Shown: positions 8,510 to 16,861 of the stretch, one piece after another
Numbering within the stretch: the stretch's first letter is position 1
How the letters are laid out: each line of letters begins with the position of its first letter
Assembly: GCA_903907955.1 (NCBI GenBank)
Contig: CAIVPZ010000041.1
Span: 248,001-312,000, forward strand
Direction of reading: 5' to 3'
Length of the DNA stretch: 64,000 bases
DNA from: an uncultured Acetobacteraceae bacterium
GTDB lineage: Bacteria > Pseudomonadota > Alphaproteobacteria > Acetobacterales > Acetobacteraceae
Made by a program: the position numbers and the translations under genes
Notes under the pieces: generated by a model
Told to the model about the DNA's origin: nothing
The model's database searches: none
Seen by the model: the letters and a program-made list of their open reading frames with translations, nothing else

Positions 8510-9028
8510 ATGGTCAGATCGATGGTCGTGGCGGGCGTTGTCGCTGTGGGGCTGTTGTCGGTGGTGCCGGCCAGGGCGGATGTCGTCACCTTTGCGCGAA
8601 TAAGCGGCTGGGAAGCCTATGGTGGAACGGCGAATGACGGGCAGCAGGTCTGCGGCATTTCAACCCGCGGCGGCGGACGCTGGATCGGCATCAAATACTA
8701 CCAGGGCGACAGCGCATTGACCGTGCAGTTGAGCAAGACGTCCTGGCGCGTGCCGAACGGGCTTCACACCAAGGTGACGATGCAGTTCGACGAGGAGAGC
8801 CCCTGGACGGCAACGGCAACAGGCTCGATCAGCAACGGCACGGCCTTCCTGGAGTTCGACATTCCGAGGCGGGCCATCGGCCAATTCCTGGGCGAGTTCA
8901 AGGCTGGCGACAAGATGTTTGTCCGGTTCCCCAATGAACCCAAGATCGACGATTGGGTCGTTGACCTGGAGGGCACGACCGCAATTGCCGAGAAACTGGT
9001 TGATTGCATTCAGGCGCTTGGGAACTGA
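8510..9028 (+). CDS. Secreted protein resembling the IalB (invasion-associated locus B) fold
   Basis: The protein has 172 residues. Residues 1-23 form a signal peptide ([20 protein letters not shown], cleavage near ARA-DV), so it is exported. The mature part has one cysteine early (QQVCGIST) and one late (VDCIQAL). Between them are two beta-rich blocks, and near the end is [11 protein letters not shown] followed by [18 protein letters not shown]. This layout resembles IalB-like periplasmic proteins, in which the conserved end reads W-x-V-x-L-x-G-(S/T)-x-x-A-x-x-x-x-x-C. The IalB link is an inference from pattern only. The gene stands alone. Its GC content is lower than that of its neighbours. 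Confidence 0.6.
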   Translation: MVRSMVVAGVVAVGLLSVVPARADVVTFARISGWEAYGGTANDGQQVCGISTRGGGRWIGIKYYQGDSALTVQLSKTSWRVPNGLHTKVTMQFDEESPWTATATGSISNGTAFLEFDIPRRAIGQFLGEFKAGDKMFVRFPNEPKIDDWVVDLEGTTAIAEKLVDCIQALGN

Positions 9029-9050
9029 CCGGCTGCTGCGTTCATGACTG

Positions 9051-9076
9051 CGGCCCGGGGGCAAGGCCCCTGGGCT
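9051..9076. terminator. Hairpin between convergent genes
   Basis: CCCGGGGGC and GCCCCTGGG pair around a short AAG loop just after the secreted-protein gene. The next gene (stop at 9142) converges on it. No U-run follows, so it is a terminator candidate without the classical tail. It is compositionally similar to the dispersed gene-end palindromes. Confidence 0.4.
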
Positions 9077-9141
9077 TCCGCACGCCGCATCGCAGCGGCG
9101 CCGGATGATGCGCCGGCGGGCCTGCGAAACCTCGGGCGTCG

Positions 9142-10731
9142 TTACGATTTCTGCACCCCCCAGAACACCGGGAACGGCGCCCGCGCCACGCCGGACAGGC
9201 TGGTGCGCCACGCCTGGTACGTCTGGAAGAAGCCGGTCGGCGCGTAGGTCACGTGGTCGAACGAGGCGCGGTTCAGCGCTGCCATGGCTTTCCGTTCCGC
9301 CGCCAGGTCCGCGGCTGCATACCAGTCGGCGATGCGCGCCTGCACCTCGGGCGAGTTCGGCCAGCCGACCCACGCCTTGTCGCCGCCGGCATCCAGCGCC
9401 GCGTAGGGGGCCGGATTCACGCAGTCGGCGCCGGCGTGCCAGGTGTGGAAAATGTTCCAGCCGCCCTGGCCCGGCGGGTCCTTCCGGGCGCGCCGCGCCG
9501 CCACCGTGCCGCCGTCGGTCGCCACGGTATCGACGGAAAAGCCAAGCCTGGTCAGCAGCGCCTGCGTCACCTGGGCTTCCGCCCTGATGATCGGCATGTC
9601 GGCGGCGACCAGCAGCGTCACCCTGGCGCCGAGTTGTCCGGCCTCCGCCAGCAGTTGTTTCGCCGCCGCATGGTCGCGCGGCCCTTTCAGGATATCGCCG
9701 CCTTCCTCGGAATACACCGCCGTGCCGGGGGTGAAGAAACTCGGCAGCGGACGCCACAGATCGGGGTTCTCGCCCACCACGGCCTGCATGTAGTCCTGCT
9801 GCGAGAGCGCCATCAGCAGCGCGCGGCGTACCCGCACATCGTTGAACGGCGGCTGCAGATGGTTCATCCGCAGGCTGCCGATGTTGCCGAGCGGGTCGGC
9901 GATATCGACCGCGATGTTGCGGTTGCGCTTGAGCAGCGGCACCAGTTCGGGCAGCGGCGCCTCCCACCAGTCGATCTCGCCGTTCTGCAGCGCGGTGCCG
10001 GCGGTGGCGGGGTCCATGATGATCCACTCGATGCGGTCGAACATCATGCGCTTGCCGCCGGCGAGCCATTCTCCCGCTTCCGGCCGCACCGGATAGTCGG
10101 CGAATTTCTCGAACACCGCGCGGACGTCCGGCACCCACTCGGCGCGGTTGAATTTCATCGGCCCGGAACCGGTGAAGTCGCCGATCTGCTGAAACGGGTC
10201 GGTGCGGGCAATACGCTCCGGCATGATCAGCGCCATCGGCGCGTTGTTCTTGCCCAGCGCATACAGCATCTTGCTGAACGGGCGGTTCAGCCGGAAGCGG
10301 AAGCTGCGGTCGTCCAGCGCCTCCAGCGCCACCAGCCGTGCCGCGATCTGCTGGCCCATGCTGTCGCGCACCATCCAGCGTTTCAGGCTGGCGATCACGT
10401 CGCGGCTGAGCACGGGCGCGCCGTCGTGGAACTTCAGGCCGGGTCGCAGGCGGAAGGTCCAGGTCCTGAACTCGGCGTCGGCCGCGTGCCCCTCGCACAT
10501 CTGCGGCTGCGGCTCCAGCCGGGCGTTCACGCCGTACAGCGTGTCCCACACCAGCAGGGCGGCGTTGCGCACCACGCATTGCGTGCCTGCCACCGCGTCC
10601 ATGCCGGGCAGGCTGGCCTGCGGCACGAAGCGCAACACCCTGCTGCCCTGGGCAGCGGCCAGGCTGGGCATGGCAAGGGGAAGCGCGGCCAGCGTGCCGG
10701 CCGCGGCCTGCAGGAACCCACGACGCTTCAT
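9142..10731 (-). CDS. Orphan ABC transporter substrate-binding protein, family 5 (Tat-type signal)
   Basis: The protein has 529 residues and the family 5 layout: LRFVPQASLPGMDAV at the mature N-terminus, LVWDTLYGVNA, TWTFRLRPGLKFHDG, and a C-terminal lobe with YQAWRTSLSGV. The N-terminus MKRRGFLQAAAGTLAALPLA has twin arginines followed by GFL, so export may use Tat. The role would be capture of a peptide-like ligand in the periplasm. No permease or ATPase genes are adjacent, so it must work with a transporter encoded elsewhere, possibly one of the two in this window. It ends convergently with the secreted-protein gene. Confidence 0.88.
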   Translation of the reverse strand: MKRRGFLQAAAGTLAALPLAMPSLAAAQGSRVLRFVPQASLPGMDAVAGTQCVVRNAALLVWDTLYGVNARLEPQPQMCEGHAADAEFRTWTFRLRPGLKFHDGAPVLSRDVIASLKRWMVRDSMGQQIAARLVALEALDDRSFRFRLNRPFSKMLYALGKNNAPMALIMPERIARTDPFQQIGDFTGSGPMKFNRAEWVPDVRAVFEKFADYPVRPEAGEWLAGGKRMMFDRIEWIIMDPATAGTALQNGEIDWWEAPLPELVPLLKRNRNIAVDIADPLGNIGSLRMNHLQPPFNDVRVRRALLMALSQQDYMQAVVGENPDLWRPLPSFFTPGTAVYSEEGGDILKGPRDHAAAKQLLAEAGQLGARVTLLVAADMPIIRAEAQVTQALLTRLGFSVDTVATDGGTVAARRARKDPPGQGGWNIFHTWHAGADCVNPAPYAALDAGGDKAWVGWPNSPEVQARIADWYAAADLAAERKAMAALNRASFDHVTYAPTGFFQTYQAWRTSLSGVARAPFPVFWGVQKS

Positions 10732-10973
10732 CGCGCACGCATCCCTTTGTCATCCCGTTGCGCGGCGGTGGCGGCATTTGGCCCCCGCCCGCAGGGACAG
10801 GAGACCGGCTGTTCCCTGGCGCCAACTGCGTGCACCACCGCCGGCGGCGGCACCGGCCGCGCGGCGCATTTCCCCCGTTGTAGCGGCTGCCCCGGGGCAC
10901 GCAAGCAAACAGCGCCCGCCGCCCTCCTGTCGGGACTTCCCATCCGGCGCCGGTATCGTTAAGGGCGGCCGTC

Positions 10974-11417
10974 ATGGAAGCCATGCTCGTCCGTTGCACG
11001 CCCCGCGCCCTGCACGCGAAACTGCCGCTGCTGGCGCAGTTCCTCCGCTTCGGCACCGTTGGCGTAGCGGGATTCATGGTCGATACCGCGACAGTTTATG
11101 GGACCCGGGGCGTGCTCGGGCTGTATGGCGCCGGCACGATCGCCTACCTCACCGCGGCCACGACCACCTGGCTGCTCAACCGCATCTGGACCTTCCGGGG
11201 CCATGGCAGCGGGCCGGTGCACCAGCAATGGCTGGCCTTCCTGGCCGTCAACCTGCTGGGCTTCGTGCTCAACCGCGGCACCTATTTTGTGCTCGTGACC
11301 ATCAGCGCCCGCTGCGCGGAGCAGCCGGTGCTGGCGGTTGCCGCCGGGGCGATTGCCGGGATGTTCATGAATTTCCATATGTCGCGGTCGGTGGTGTTTC
11401 GCGCGCACCTGAAGTGA
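10974..11417 (+). CDS. GtrA family membrane protein
   Basis: The 147-residue protein has four hydrophobic helices and the GtrA pattern: FLRFGTVGVAGFMVDTATVY at residues 24-43, TWLLNRIWTF near residue 65, then FLAVNLLGFVLNRGTYF, and MFMNFHMSRSVVF at the end. GtrA-type proteins are thought to flip lipid-linked sugars (bactoprenol-glucose in phage O-antigen modification) across the inner membrane. The partner glycosyltransferase is not adjacent. Two close ATGs (10974 and 10983) are possible starts. Family assignment is firm; the specific sugar is unknown. Confidence 0.88.
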   Translation: MEAMLVRCTPRALHAKLPLLAQFLRFGTVGVAGFMVDTATVYGTRGVLGLYGAGTIAYLTAATTTWLLNRIWTFRGHGSGPVHQQWLAFLAVNLLGFVLNRGTYFVLVTISARCAEQPVLAVAAGAIAGMFMNFHMSRSVVFRAHLK

Positions 11418-11423
11418 ACGGCG

Positions 11424-11449
11424 GCCAGGGGTCTGCTCTGGCTTTTCTT
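11424..11449 (+). terminator. Weak Rho-independent terminator after the GtrA gene
   Basis: A 5-bp stem, GCCAG (11424-11428) with CTGGC (11438-11442), is followed at once by TTTTCTT. It lies 6 bases after the GtrA stop codon. The stem is short, so the strength is doubtful. Confidence 0.4.
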
Positions 11450-11483
11450 GACGCCGTCCCCGTCCCGGTGTCCACAGCCCGGC

Positions 11484-12281
11484 ATGCGCCTTGTTCTCGT
11501 TCTGCCGCTCCTGCTGGTGGCCGCGGCGCCCGCCCCCGGGCCGGTGCGCGTCATCGGCAGCCAGGGCGCCGGCTGCATCGCCGGGGCGGTGCGCCTGCCC
11601 GATACCGCGCCCGGGCTGCAAACCATCCGGCTCGCGCACAGCGAATTCTGGGGCCATCCCGACACCATCGCCGCCCTGCTCCGCCTGGGCACCCAGGTGC
11701 AGGCGGCGGGGCTGCCCGACCTGTATATCGGTGACATCTCCGGCCCGCGCGGCGGTCCGCTGGGCGGCGGGCATTTCAGCCACCAGATGGGCATCGATGC
11801 CGATGTCTGGCTGGATCTGGCGCCGCCGCATCCGGTGCTGCCGGTCGGCGAGCGTGAAGCGATCGACCCCCCAAGCCTGGTGCGACCGGACGGGCGGGCG
11901 GTGGAGCCGGCGCGCTGGCGGCCCGAACACCTGACCCTGCTGCGCCTGGCGGCGGCGCTGCCGCGCATCGACCGCATCCTGGTCAATCCCGCCATCAAGA
12001 AACAGCTCTGCCTGCAGGCCACCGGCGACCGCTCCTGGCTGCGGCTGATCCGGCCGTGGTGGGGCCATGCCAGCCACATGCACCTCCGCTTCCGCTGCCC
12101 GGCCGACCAGCCGGCCTGCCAGCAGGCGCCGCCGCCGCCCGACGGGGCGGGCTGCGATGCCACGCTGGACTGGTGGTTCGCCCAGCTCGACGCCCCGCCG
12201 GCGACGAAGCCTGCCGGACCGCCGCCGCAACCGCCGCCGCTGCCCGCCGCCTGCCGCGCCATCCTGGCGGCGCCACCATGA
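11484..12281 (+). CDS. mepA: Penicillin-insensitive murein endopeptidase (MepA, M74)
   Basis: The 265-residue protein is a zinc metallopeptidase of the LAS group. It cleaves D-alanyl-meso-diaminopimelate cross-links in peptidoglycan. Residues 1-16 form a signal peptide. Diagnostic blocks are IGSQGAGCIAGAVRLP, then GGHFSHQMGIDADVWLDL (H and D zinc ligands) and WWGHASHMHLRFRC, which corresponds to the WWGHxxHxH metal site of E. coli MepA. The C-terminus has CDATLDWWF and a proline-rich tail. The ATG at 11484 is preferred to an in-frame start at 11448 because it begins the signal peptide directly. It is translationally coupled (ATGA) to an MFS transporter gene. Confidence 0.92.
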   Translation: MRLVLVLPLLLVAAAPAPGPVRVIGSQGAGCIAGAVRLPDTAPGLQTIRLAHSEFWGHPDTIAALLRLGTQVQAAGLPDLYIGDISGPRGGPLGGGHFSHQMGIDADVWLDLAPPHPVLPVGEREAIDPPSLVRPDGRAVEPARWRPEHLTLLRLAAALPRIDRILVNPAIKKQLCLQATGDRSWLRLIRPWWGHASHMHLRFRCPADQPACQQAPPPPDGAGCDATLDWWFAQLDAPPATKPAGPPPQPPPLPAACRAILAAPP

Positions 12282-13441
12282 GGTGGACGCCGGACCGGCG
12301 CCGCGCCGGCGTCGGCGTCGCGGGCGGGCTGAGCTTCATCAACCTCTACACCCCGCAAGCCATTCTGCCCGACATCGCCAGCGACTTCGACGTCGGCGTC
12401 ATGCAGGCCGGGCTGACCATGACGGCGCCGCTGCTGGCGGTGGCCTGCGTGGCGCCGTTCGTCGGCGGCATCTCCGACCGGCTGGGCCGCAAGACCCTGA
12501 TCGTCACCGCCGCCTTCCTGCTGGTGGTGCCGACGCTGCTGGTGGCCACCGCCCCGGGGCTGCACGCCATGGTGCTGTGGCGGTTCCTGCAGGGGCTGCT
12601 GGTGCCCTTCATCTTCACCGTCTGCGTCGCCTATATCGGCGACGAATGCCAGGGCGCGGCCGGCATCCGCGCCGCCGGCACCTATGCCATCGGCACCATC
12701 ATCGGCGGCTTCAGCGGCCGTCTGCTGGCCGGGCTGTTCGCCGAACACGGCGGTTGGCGCATGGGATTCGTGGCGATCGCGGCATGCAGCCTGGCGGCGG
12801 CGGTGTTTGTCGCGCTGGTGCTGCCGCGCGAGCGCCGGTTCGTGCCGCTGCGCGGCGGGCTGCACGCGGCCTTCGGCACCTATGTCGAGCACCTGCGCAC
12901 GCCGCGGCTGATCGCCACCTGCGCCATCGGCTTCGGCATGCTGTTCACCAACGTGGCTGCCTTTACCTATGTGAACTTCTATCTCGCGGCCCCGCCTTTT
13001 CTGCTGAGCCCGGCCCAGCTTGGCCTGGTGTTCGCGGTCTATCTGCTCGGGGCGGTGACCACCGCGGTCGCCAGCCGGGTGGCGGTGCGCATCGGCCGGC
13101 GGCGGACGCTCGCTCTGGCGGCGGGACTGGCCGCTGGCGGGCTGCTGCTCACCCTCGCGCCGGTGCTTTCACTGGTGATCGCCGGGCTTGCCTGCATGAG
13201 CGGCGGGCTGTTCGTGGTGCAGGCGCTGTCGCTCGGCTTCATCGCCACCACCACGCGGCGGGCGAAATCGACGGCGGTGGGGCTGTACGTGACGTCGTAC
13301 TACATAGGCGGCGCGCTGGGCGGGCTGCTGCCCGGCAGCCTGTGGAGCCATGCCGGCTGGGCCGGGGTGGTGGCGCTGCTGGTCGCGGTGCAGGCCGGCA
13401 TCGGCGCGGTGGGCGGGCGCTTCTGGCGCGAGGCGGCCTGA
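12278..13441 (+). CDS. MFS transporter (YnfM/DHA-type efflux family)
   Basis: The 387-residue protein has about 12 transmembrane helices. The signature GGISDRLGRKTLIV falls between helices 2 and 3, and INLYTPQAILPDIASDF in helix 1 is typical of the YnfM-like drug/proton antiporter branch. The mid-protein loop has VEHLRTPRLIATCAIGFGML. The substrate is unknown. It starts inside the stop of mepA (ATGA overlap, 12278-12281), which excludes the longer upstream readings. The pairing with a murein hydrolase hints at a muropeptide or cell-wall link, but that is only a guess. Confidence 0.9.
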   Translation: MRWTPDRRRAGVGVAGGLSFINLYTPQAILPDIASDFDVGVMQAGLTMTAPLLAVACVAPFVGGISDRLGRKTLIVTAAFLLVVPTLLVATAPGLHAMVLWRFLQGLLVPFIFTVCVAYIGDECQGAAGIRAAGTYAIGTIIGGFSGRLLAGLFAEHGGWRMGFVAIAACSLAAAVFVALVLPRERRFVPLRGGLHAAFGTYVEHLRTPRLIATCAIGFGMLFTNVAAFTYVNFYLAAPPFLLSPAQLGLVFAVYLLGAVTTAVASRVAVRIGRRRTLALAAGLAAGGLLLTLAPVLSLVIAGLACMSGGLFVVQALSLGFIATTTRRAKSTAVGLYVTSYYIGGALGGLLPGSLWSHAGWAGVVALLVAVQAGIGAVGGRFWREAA

Positions 13442-13618
13442 ACCCGGCTTCGCATCGCTCCCGACAATGTCACGCTTGCAGGATGTCCGGTCCGGCAGAA
13501 ACCGGTTATAGTCGTTTCGCCCGCCATCGCGGCAACCACCGCCCGAAGCTGCCAGCCCCGGGCGAACGCTCACAGCGTTGCTCTTCCACCATTCGGCCAT
13601 CTTGATCAGGGGATCCAC

Positions 13619-14170
13619 ATGAACCTCACACGACGCGGCCTGGTTGCCGGCCTGGCGGCGGTGGCGCCGTTGGCGTCCGTTTGTCCCGCCGCTGCCGCCA
13701 GCGATCCGGAACTCGACCGCGCTGCCGCGGCAGCGCTGCGCCGGCTGACCGCCAGCAACCAGGCCGCCCGGCTGCTCAACGACAAGGCGGTCGCCGTGCT
13801 GGTGTTCCCCAAGATCGTCAAGGTCGGCTTTCTCCTTGGCGGCGCCTATGGCGAGGGCGCGCTGCGGCAGGGCGGCCGGACGCTTGGCTACTATAATTCG
13901 GCGGCGGCGTCGTACGGCCTGCAGGCCGGGGCGCAATGGTTCGGCTACGCGCTGTTCTTCATGAATTCCGGGGCACTGAAATACCTCGACGAATCGGCCG
14001 GCTGGGAGATCGGTGTCGGCCCCAGCGTGGTGGTCGTGGACCAGGGCCTGGCGAAGAAGATGACCTCGACGACGCTGACGCAGGACGTCTACGCCTTCAT
14101 CTTCAACCAGAAGGGGCTGATGGCCGGCCTCGGCATCGAAGGCTCGAAGATCACCAGGGTACGCTCGTAG
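13619..14170 (+). CDS. SYLF/Ysc84-like lipid-binding protein, exported
   Basis: The protein has 183 residues. The N-terminus MNLTRRGLVAGLAAVAPLAS is a signal peptide with twin arginines. The Ysc84 actin-binding/SYLF domain fills the rest: AVLVFPKIVKVGFLLGGAYG, then GYYNSAAASYGLQAGAQ, then GYALFFMN, VVVVDQGLAKKM and AFIFNQKGLMAGLGIEGSKI. Bacterial members are secreted or periplasmic proteins presumed to bind phospholipids; their physiological role is unclear. AGGGGATCCAC provides the ribosome-binding site. It converges with a lipoprotein gene at 14229. Confidence 0.9.
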   Translation: MNLTRRGLVAGLAAVAPLASVCPAAAASDPELDRAAAAALRRLTASNQAARLLNDKAVAVLVFPKIVKVGFLLGGAYGEGALRQGGRTLGYYNSAAASYGLQAGAQWFGYALFFMNSGALKYLDESAGWEIGVGPSVVVVDQGLAKKMTSTTLTQDVYAFIFNQKGLMAGLGIEGSKITRVRS

Positions 14171-14228
14171 TACAAGCCGACCTCGCCCGGGCTGTGCGGC
14201 GCACGGCCCGGGGGGGCGACCTGGCATA

Positions 14229-14498
14229 TCAACGCGAGCGTTGGCCGGCGGCATAGCCGCTCCGATAAGCGGCTTGTTCGTTCTTCTTCACCGAATCGAA
14301 AATCAGCCCACCGGCCAACCCGGCGCCGGCGCCGACCACCATGCCCAGCCCGGCATTGCCGGCCATCGCCCCGATCACGCCGCCCACCGCTGCCCCGCCC
14401 ACCGCCCCGGTGAGCCCGCGCTGCTGGGTGTCGGACATGCCGGTGCAGCCGGCGAGCAGCAACATGCCGGCAGTTGCGGCTGCGAGACGCATCCTCAT
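14229..14498 (-). CDS. Glycine-zipper lipoprotein
   Basis: The 89-residue protein starts MRMRLAAATAGMLLLAGCTG. The lipobox LLAGC puts lipidation at Cys 18. The mature part is a glycine zipper (GAVGGAAVGGVIGAMAGNAG, then GAGAGLAGGLIFDSV), which forms tight membrane helices, and ends with a charged SGYAAGQRSR tail. It resembles small SmpA/YMGG-type outer-membrane lipoproteins. A GGAGACGAAGCC site precedes the ATG at 14498. That ATG overlaps the stop of the upstream Rap1a-like gene by 4 bases, so the two are co-translated. Confidence 0.82.
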   Translation of the reverse strand: MRMRLAAATAGMLLLAGCTGMSDTQQRGLTGAVGGAAVGGVIGAMAGNAGLGMVVGAGAGLAGGLIFDSVKKNEQAAYRSGYAAGQRSR

Positions 14499-14974
14499 GG
14501 CTTCGTCTCCTTTGCTGGCGGCTTGACGGGTGCGGATCGGCTTGCGGCGACGTCCGGGCACGGGAAGCGCCCGGCGAGGAAGGCGGCGACGCTTTCCGTC
14601 GGCGGCTTGCCGCCAAGTTCGGGATGGGCGCGGGACCAGGTCACGAAAGCGGCGATCGTTTCGTTGCGCGACGGGCCCGGCTCGGGCACGCAGAAAAGTC
14701 GTGCCTTTGGCTCGGCGGCAAAGATTTCTTGCATTACCTGATAGCTGCCGATGGCGAATCCCTCGCAGAAATTGACGGCGGCGGTATACAGCGGGTCGGT
14801 CTGTTCGGCGGCGCAGACGGCAACGACATCGTTGGTCGTCCGGGCAAGGAAGTTGTCTTCGGTGACGGCTGCCTTGACCGGCGTCAGCCAGAAGACTGTT
14901 CCCGCGATCGCGAGCAAGGCACTGATATATTGGCTGCGACGACGCTGCCTTGTTGTTTCTCCTGCGCGCTTCAT
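14495..14974 (-). CDS. Rap1a/Tai-like exported protein
   Basis: The protein has 159 residues. A basic N-terminus and hydrophobic segment (ISALLAIAGTVFWL) end near VKA-AV as a signal peptide. The body shows the Rap1a/Tai pattern: an early cysteine (VVAVCAAEQ), NFCEGFAIGSYQVMQE, LFCVPEPGPSRNE, FVTWSRAHPELGGKPPTESV and a final GRFPC. In Serratia, Rap proteins neutralise type VI secretion toxins in the periplasm. No T6SS effector is adjacent, so an immunity role here is only a possibility. ATG 14974 has AGGGA 8 bases upstream and is preferred to GTG 14998. It is coupled to the glycine-zipper lipoprotein gene. Confidence 0.7.
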   Translation of the reverse strand: MKRAGETTRQRRRSQYISALLAIAGTVFWLTPVKAAVTEDNFLARTTNDVVAVCAAEQTDPLYTAAVNFCEGFAIGSYQVMQEIFAAEPKARLFCVPEPGPSRNETIAAFVTWSRAHPELGGKPPTESVAAFLAGRFPCPDVAASRSAPVKPPAKETKP

Positions 14975-15091
14975 TCGGCTTGTCCCTGTTGTTGACACGT
15001 CGACGTTTATCCTTAGCCGATTTCATCGGCACCTTGCAATGTTCCGACCGGGTCGATGCCACGCACCCGGCCTGATGCCGGCATGATGGTC

Positions 15092-16498
15092 CTACGCAGC
15101 GCCTGCCAGCGCCGCCGCCACCGCGGCGATCGCCGCATCCATCCGTTTCGGCCCCGGCGCGCGGAACAGCCGCAAGGTCGGATACCAGGGCGTGTCGGAG
15201 CGGCCGATCAGCCAGCGCCAGTCCGGCGCGAAGGGCAGCATGATCCAGGCCGGCTTGCGCATCACCCCGGCCAGGTGCCCCAGCGAGGTATCGACGCAGA
15301 CCAGCAGGTCGAGCCCGTCGATGATCGCCGCGGTGTCCTCGAAGCTGCCGATCTCGGCATCGAGATCGATCAGCTTCGCCCCCCCCTGCCACTGCCTGGC
15401 CTGTGCCGCCGCCGGCCCCTTCTGCAGCGACACCAGGGCGATGCCCGCCACCGCCCCGATCGGCGCGAAGGCCGCCAGCGGCACGGATCGGTTGTGGTCG
15501 TTGTTGTGCGTCGGCCGCCCCGCCCAGGCGATGCCCACCCGCCGCAGCCCGGGCGGGATGTCGCGGTCCAGCCGCAGCTTCCACGTCGCGGCCAGCCCGG
15601 GATCGGCCTGGTAGGACATGCTGTCCGGAATGTTGTCCAGCGTCGTGCCGTGCAGCCGCGGCAGACCGGAGAGCGGGCAGAAACAGGCATAGGGCGGAAC
15701 GCGGTCCCACTGGTTGGTGGTCTCCATGCCCGGGAACATGCGCAGCAAGGTCGGTTCCACCTCCTTGCTGCAGGCCAGCGTGATCGTCGCGGCACGGCTG
15801 CGCACCCAGGGGATGTAGCGGCCGAACATCAGCACGTCGCCATAGCCCTGGTCGGCGATCAGCAGCAGGCGCTCGCCGTGCAGTTCGCTTCCGTCCCACT
15901 GCTTGCGGTCGGTGGCCGGCATCATCGGCGCGGCGCCTGGAATCTGGTAGCGCCACTCGTAGTGTTCCCAGCCGCGCGCCAGTTCACCGGAGAGCAACAA
16001 AGCCTGCGCCATCTTCATGTGGCCCTGCGGCAGGTTGGGGCGCAGCTCGAGGCAGTGGCGGGCCGCGGCGACGCAGGCCGGCAGCTCCAGCCGGTCGTAC
16101 AGCACCATCGCCAGATTGAACGGTCCGAGCGGATCGGCCGGGTCCAGGGTCACCGCCCGGCGCGCTGCTGCCTGCGCATCGTCCAGCCGCCCGAGCATGC
16201 GGTAGGCCTCGGCGAGATTGCGCCAGTGCACGGCATGGGTGCCGCCGGCGGCGATACCCTGCTCCATCGCCGCCACCGCCTCGACGATCCGGCCGCGGCG
16301 AAAGGCGATCAGCCCGCGGGCGTGCAGTGAGTCCGGGTGGTGCGGCAGACTCCCGAGGATATGTCCAAGCATCCGCTCGGCGGCATCCAGCCGGTTGGCC
16401 TCGATGTACTCCTGGGCGACGGCGAATACCTCGCCGATCGGTACGGGCACGCCGGCAACGGCGGCGGGGCGAGGCGAGGCATGAATGGATACCGACAC
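15092..16498 (-). CDS. TPR protein with glycosyltransferase-like C-terminal domain
   Basis: The protein has 468 residues. Residues 25-190 form tetratricopeptide repeats, e.g. AERMLGHILGSLPHHPDSLH and DAQAAARRAVTLDPADPLGP. The C-terminal half (about 220-460) has a Rossmann-like glycosyltransferase fold: LLLIADQGYGDVLMFGRYIP, then VGIAWAGRPTHNNDHNRSVP, and DLLVCVDTSLGHLAGVM near the end. Those blocks resemble the GT9/GT41-like domain found with TPRs in flagellin and surface-protein glycosylation loci. The acceptor is unknown and no flagellar genes are nearby. The gene is monocistronic on the minus strand. An inverted-repeat region follows upstream of its start. Confidence 0.8.
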   Translation of the reverse strand: MSVSIHASPRPAAVAGVPVPIGEVFAVAQEYIEANRLDAAERMLGHILGSLPHHPDSLHARGLIAFRRGRIVEAVAAMEQGIAAGGTHAVHWRNLAEAYRMLGRLDDAQAAARRAVTLDPADPLGPFNLAMVLYDRLELPACVAAARHCLELRPNLPQGHMKMAQALLLSGELARGWEHYEWRYQIPGAAPMMPATDRKQWDGSELHGERLLLIADQGYGDVLMFGRYIPWVRSRAATITLACSKEVEPTLLRMFPGMETTNQWDRVPPYACFCPLSGLPRLHGTTLDNIPDSMSYQADPGLAATWKLRLDRDIPPGLRRVGIAWAGRPTHNNDHNRSVPLAAFAPIGAVAGIALVSLQKGPAAAQARQWQGGAKLIDLDAEIGSFEDTAAIIDGLDLLVCVDTSLGHLAGVMRKPAWIMLPFAPDWRWLIGRSDTPWYPTLRLFRAPGPKRMDAAIAAVAAALAGAA

Positions 16499-16530
16499 GT
16501 GGTGGTCCTGTCAGAGCTTGAAAAACAATC

Positions 16531-16611
16531 GAACTTGAAAAAGAACGCCCGCTGACATCATTGAGTTTTCCGTCATCGTTCGGCGGCTTGCGGGCATTCT
16601 TTTTCAAACTC
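16531..16611. repeat. Imperfect 22-bp inverted repeat around a 37-base spacer
   Basis: The arm at 16531-16552 (GAACTTGAAAAAGAACGCCCGC) and the arm at 16590-16611 are reverse complements except for three positions. A second partial copy of the outer sequence, GAGCTTGAAAAACAATC, lies at 16514-16530. The A-rich arms differ in composition from all neighbours. It may be a terminator-like hairpin, a small non-autonomous transposon or a recombination scar. It sits between the TPR gene start and the vapC remnant. Confidence 0.7.
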
Positions 16612-16674
16612 TCAGGTCCGGGGAGGGCAACAGTAGCGGATCGCGCCGGGGGAATGAAACCGCTGCGGATACGA

Positions 16675-16860
16675 TCAGCGCCCCAGCACCTCGACTCCAG
16701 CCGCCCGAGCGGCCTTGGCCAACGGCCGATCGAGCGTTGCCAGAGGCAGGCCCGCCCGCAGGCAAAGTTCCAGATACGCGGCATCATAAATCGTGAGACC
16801 ATGGCTGGCCGCGAGATCAAATGTGCCGCCCCAGGCGAGGTCGCCGGGGACCTGGCGTTC
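16675..16860 (-). pseudogene. Remnant of a VapC-type PIN-domain toxin gene (3' part)
   Basis: Reading the minus strand from 16860 to the TGA at 16675-16677 gives about 60 residues that include HGLTIYDAAYLELCLRAGLP, then LATLDRPLAKAARAAGVEVL and a final GR. This is the C-terminal third of VapC-family PIN ribonucleases: the conserved (S/D)-x-Y-DAxYLELA-x-R-x-x-LPLATLD block with its catalytic Asp residues. The N-terminal two thirds, with the first Asp of the active site, are missing. The frame runs into the end of cbbR without a start, and no vapB antitoxin is present. So it is a decayed fragment, probably left by a rearrangement upstream of the cbb cluster. Confidence 0.75.
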
Positions 16861-16861
16861 C

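Noticed and set aside
13570-13610. tRNA-Ser-like string on the minus strand (GATGGCCGAATGGTGGAAG)
   Set aside because: It resembles the D-arm of serine/leucine tRNAs, but no anticodon stem, T-arm or acceptor partner follows in the next 90 bases. Treated as chance or, at best, an unprovable remnant.
16560-16680. Possible vapB antitoxin or 5' part of vapC near the remnant
   Set aside because: No frame with antitoxin features or PIN N-terminal motifs could be read on either strand.
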